Both the position numbers and the translations under genes were made by a program. 64,000 nt of DNA from Pseudaquabacterium inlustre. GTDB taxonomy: Bacteria; Pseudomonadota; Gammaproteobacteria; Burkholderiales; Burkholderiaceae_C. Numbering within the stretch: position 1 is the first letter of the stretch; the number at the start of each line of letters is the position of its first letter. Positions 62,398-64,000 of this stretch are shown here, one piece after another. The notes under the pieces are model-generated. The model was not told the DNA's origin, ran no database searches, and worked only from the letters and a program-made list of their open reading frames with translations. The DNA is taken from assembly GCF_038066595.1 (NCBI RefSeq), contig NZ_JBBUTH010000001.1, positions 248,001 to 312,000 of the forward strand, written 5' to 3'.

Positions 62398-64000
62398 ATG
62401 GCTTCCAACATCTCGAACATGACGCCCGCGGAGATCGCTGCGCTGACCACGACCCAGATCGCGGCACTGACAGCGTCCGACTGGGCCGTGTTCAGCGTCG
62501 ACCAGATCGCTGCCCTGACGGCGGATCAGATCGGCGCGATCTCGGTGCAGCGCATGGCGGTGCTGAACTCGGCGCAGATCGGGGCCTTCGACCCGGCCGA
62601 CTTCGCGGTCATGAGCACCGCGCAGCTGCGTGCGATCGCCACCAGCGCCGTGCCGGCGATGGCGGCGGCAGACTTCGACGCGCTGAGCCCGACGCAGATC
62701 AGCGCGCTGACCACCGGCCAGGTGCGGGCGATCTCGACCACCGAGGTGGCCTCGATCGCCGGCAGCACGCTGACCGGCATGAACACGCTGCAGATCACGT
62801 CCCTGAGCAGCGCCCAGCTGGCCGCCCTGACCGATGGCCAGATGCAGACGCTGAGCAGCGCGCAGCTGGTGGCCCTGAACACCGCGCAGCTGGCCTCGCT
62901 GGCCAGCGATGACCTGCGCTCGCTGACCGCCGACCAGTTCGCCACGCTCACCAGCCGCCAGCTCGGCGCGCTGTCGAGCGCCCAGGTCACCAGCCTGGAA
63001 GCCACCTACGTGGCCGGCCTCAGCACCGCCCAGCTGCGCGGCCTGAGCACCGCCGCCGCCGCAGGCCTGGAATCGTCGGACCTGCTGGCGCTGAGCTCGG
63101 CCCAGATCGCCGCCTTCACCACCAGCCAGGTGCGCGCGCTGGGCAATGCCGCGCTGGCCGGCATGGATGCCGACACCGTGGGCCGCTTCTCGTCGGCCCA
63201 GATCGCCGCGCTGAGCAGCGAGCAGATCGGTGCCCTCACCTCCACCCACCTGCAGGCCCTGTCGCTGGGCCAGGTGGCCGCGCTCACCAGCGCCCAGTTC
63301 GGCGCCCTGGGCGTCAACGGACTGAATGCACTGACCACGGCCCAGTTCCAGGGCTTGACCAGCGTGCAGATGGGCATGCTGTCGGCCACCCAGGTGGCCG
63401 GCCTCGAGACCGAAGACCTGGCCGCGCTGAGCGCGGTGCAGCTCAGGGGTCTGGGCACCGCCGCCATCGCCGCGCTGAACAGCGCCGAGCTGGCCGTGCT
63501 GAGCCCGGCCCAGGTGGCCCTGCTGGGCACGGCCCAGGTGCGCGCGCTCGACAGCGCCGACCTGTCGGCCCTGGGCACCGCCACGATTGCCGCCTTGTCC
63601 AGCACCCAGATGCCCGGCCTCACGCTGGGCCAGCTGGGCGCCCTGAGCTCCGACCAGCTGCAGGCCCTGACCAGCCAGCAGCTGCGCGCGCTGACCACCG
63701 CCCAGCTGTCGGGCCTGGGCAGCGACGACCTGAACGCGCTGACCAGCACCCAGTTCCAGGCACTGACCAGCGTGCAGATCGGTGCGCTGACCTCGGCCCA
63801 GGTGCGAGCGCTGGAATCGGATGACCTGGCCGCGCTGACTTCCACCCAGCTGCGCGCGCTGGCCCCGTCGGTGCTGGCCGCCCTGGACAGCACCGACGTC
63901 GCGGCCCTGACGGCCGACCAGCTCGGCGCGCTGAACTCGGCCCAGCTGCGCGCCCTCGAAACCGCCGACCTGGCGGCCGTGGACGCCAGCCGCCTGGCCG
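62398..64000 (+). CDS. Giant octapeptide-repeat protein, N-terminal part
   Basis: The gene runs off the right edge; 534 residues are visible. After 14 leading residues (MASNISNMTPAEIA) there are exactly 65 octads in unbroken register, consensus A-L-[TS]-x-x-Q-[LIV]-x, for example ALTTAQLS, ALSSAQIA, GLESSDLL. There is no Lys and no Cys in the visible part, one Trp and one Tyr, and no Sec signal. The [ST]-x-x-[QED] spacing is that of a helix capping box, so each octad may be a short two-turn helix stacking into a solenoid (inference). AAGGA 9 nt upstream supports the start. I do not recognise a characterised family; long acidic repeat proteins of this style are often secreted. Confidence 0.8.
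   Translation, partial: MASNISNMTPAEIAALTTTQIAALTASDWAVFSVDQIAALTADQIGAISVQRMAVLNSAQIGAFDPADFAVMSTAQLRAIATSAVPAMAAADFDALSPTQISALTTGQVRAISTTEVASIAGSTLTGMNTLQITSLSSAQLAALTDGQMQTLSSAQLVALNTAQLASLASDDLRSLTADQFATLTSRQLGALSSAQVTSLEATYVAGLSTAQLRGLSTAAAAGLESSDLLALSSAQIAAFTTSQVRALGNAALAGMDADTVGRFSSAQIAALSSEQIGALTSTHLQALSLGQVAALTSAQFGALGVNGLNALTTAQFQGLTSVQMGMLSATQVAGLETEDLAALSAVQLRGLGTAAIAALNSAELAVLSPAQVALLGTAQVRALDSADLSALGTATIAALSSTQMPGLTLGQLGALSSDQLQALTSQQLRALTTAQLSGLGSDDLNALTSTQFQALTSVQIGALTSAQVRALESDDLAALTSTQLRALAPSVLAALDSTDVAALTADQLGALNSAQLRALETADLAAVDASRLA
62512..64000 (+). repeat. 408-bp (17-octad, 136-residue) super-repeat
   Basis: Within the octapeptide gene the octads themselves repeat every 17 units: copies start at 62512, 62920, 63328 and 63736 (the last cut by the window edge). 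Aligned positions keep the same special octad: position 1 has ADQI/ADQF/TAQF/STQF, position 4 an acidic octad (AFDPADFA, SLEATYVA, GLETEDLA, ALESDDLA), position 5 a QLR octad (VMSTAQLR, GLSTAQLR, ALSAVQLR, ALTSTQLR), position 6 a Gln-less octad (AIATSAVP, GLSTAAAA, GLGTAAIA, ALAPSVLA). Confidence 0.8.

Overview
The window is GC-rich, densely packed chromosomal DNA that reads like a Burkholderiales betaproteobacterium of the Rubrivivax/Leptothrix/Ideonella kind. The signs are a red-type (form IC) RuBisCO operon with CbbX and CbbR, the pyrG-kdsA-DUF1330-eno-ftsB order, an flhB-flhA-flhF-flhG-fliA flagellar block, PEP-CTERM exported proteins and TakP-type TRAP transporters. The organism assignment is inference from gene content only. 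I saw no tRNA, rRNA, CRISPR array, phage or complete insertion sequence.

Layout. 1-9358: a complete Calvin-cycle operon on the minus strand (cbbL, cbbS, cbbX, cbbF, cbbP, cbbT, cbbZ, then gap cut by the left edge) with cbbR divergent; a nested inverted-repeat element sits between cbbL and cbbS. 9405-20178: housekeeping and poorly known genes (DUF3422, YbaK deacylase, aldo/keto reductase, a DUF2975-XRE-exported protein trio, sulfurtransferase, hydrolase, GNAT, a degenerate HD-GYP protein, acyl-CoA synthetase). 20186-24159: a VapBC pair with a clear palindromic operator, a UvrD-type helicase and an exported protein. 24342-29286: a TRAP transporter (small and large permease) facing two tandem copies of its binding protein across a perfect bidirectional terminator. 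29434-39810: pmbA/yjgA, mog, cysE, trmJ, a SuhB with a 200-residue Gly/Arg-rich tail, mutS, an Anbu proteasome-like protease and an HDOD protein. 39864-46115: two PEP-CTERM genes (one an in-frame double-module protein) divergent from an ECF sigma factor and a TPR Ser/Thr kinase. 46180-55370: hydrolase, dctA with a hairpin leader, a sugar-acid dehydratase, pyrG, kdsA, eno, ftsB and an NAD-salvage pair. 55399-62064: the flagellar export and regulation operon. 62398-64000: the start of a large protein made only of octapeptide repeats, cut by the right edge.

The most unusual item is that last gene. Its 534 visible residues hold 65 consecutive 8-residue repeats with no break in register, no Lys and no Cys, and the octads are organised in a 17-octad (136-residue, 408-bp) super-repeat. 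A good sigma-28 (FliA-type) promoter match lies upstream, and fliA is in the adjacent operon, so it may be an undescribed late-flagellar-regulon product. Other items worth attention are the PEP-CTERM double protein, the Gly/Arg-rich tail on SuhB, the FlhG homologue without a P-loop, the HD-GYP protein without its HD dyad, and the strong hairpin covering the dctA ribosome binding site.
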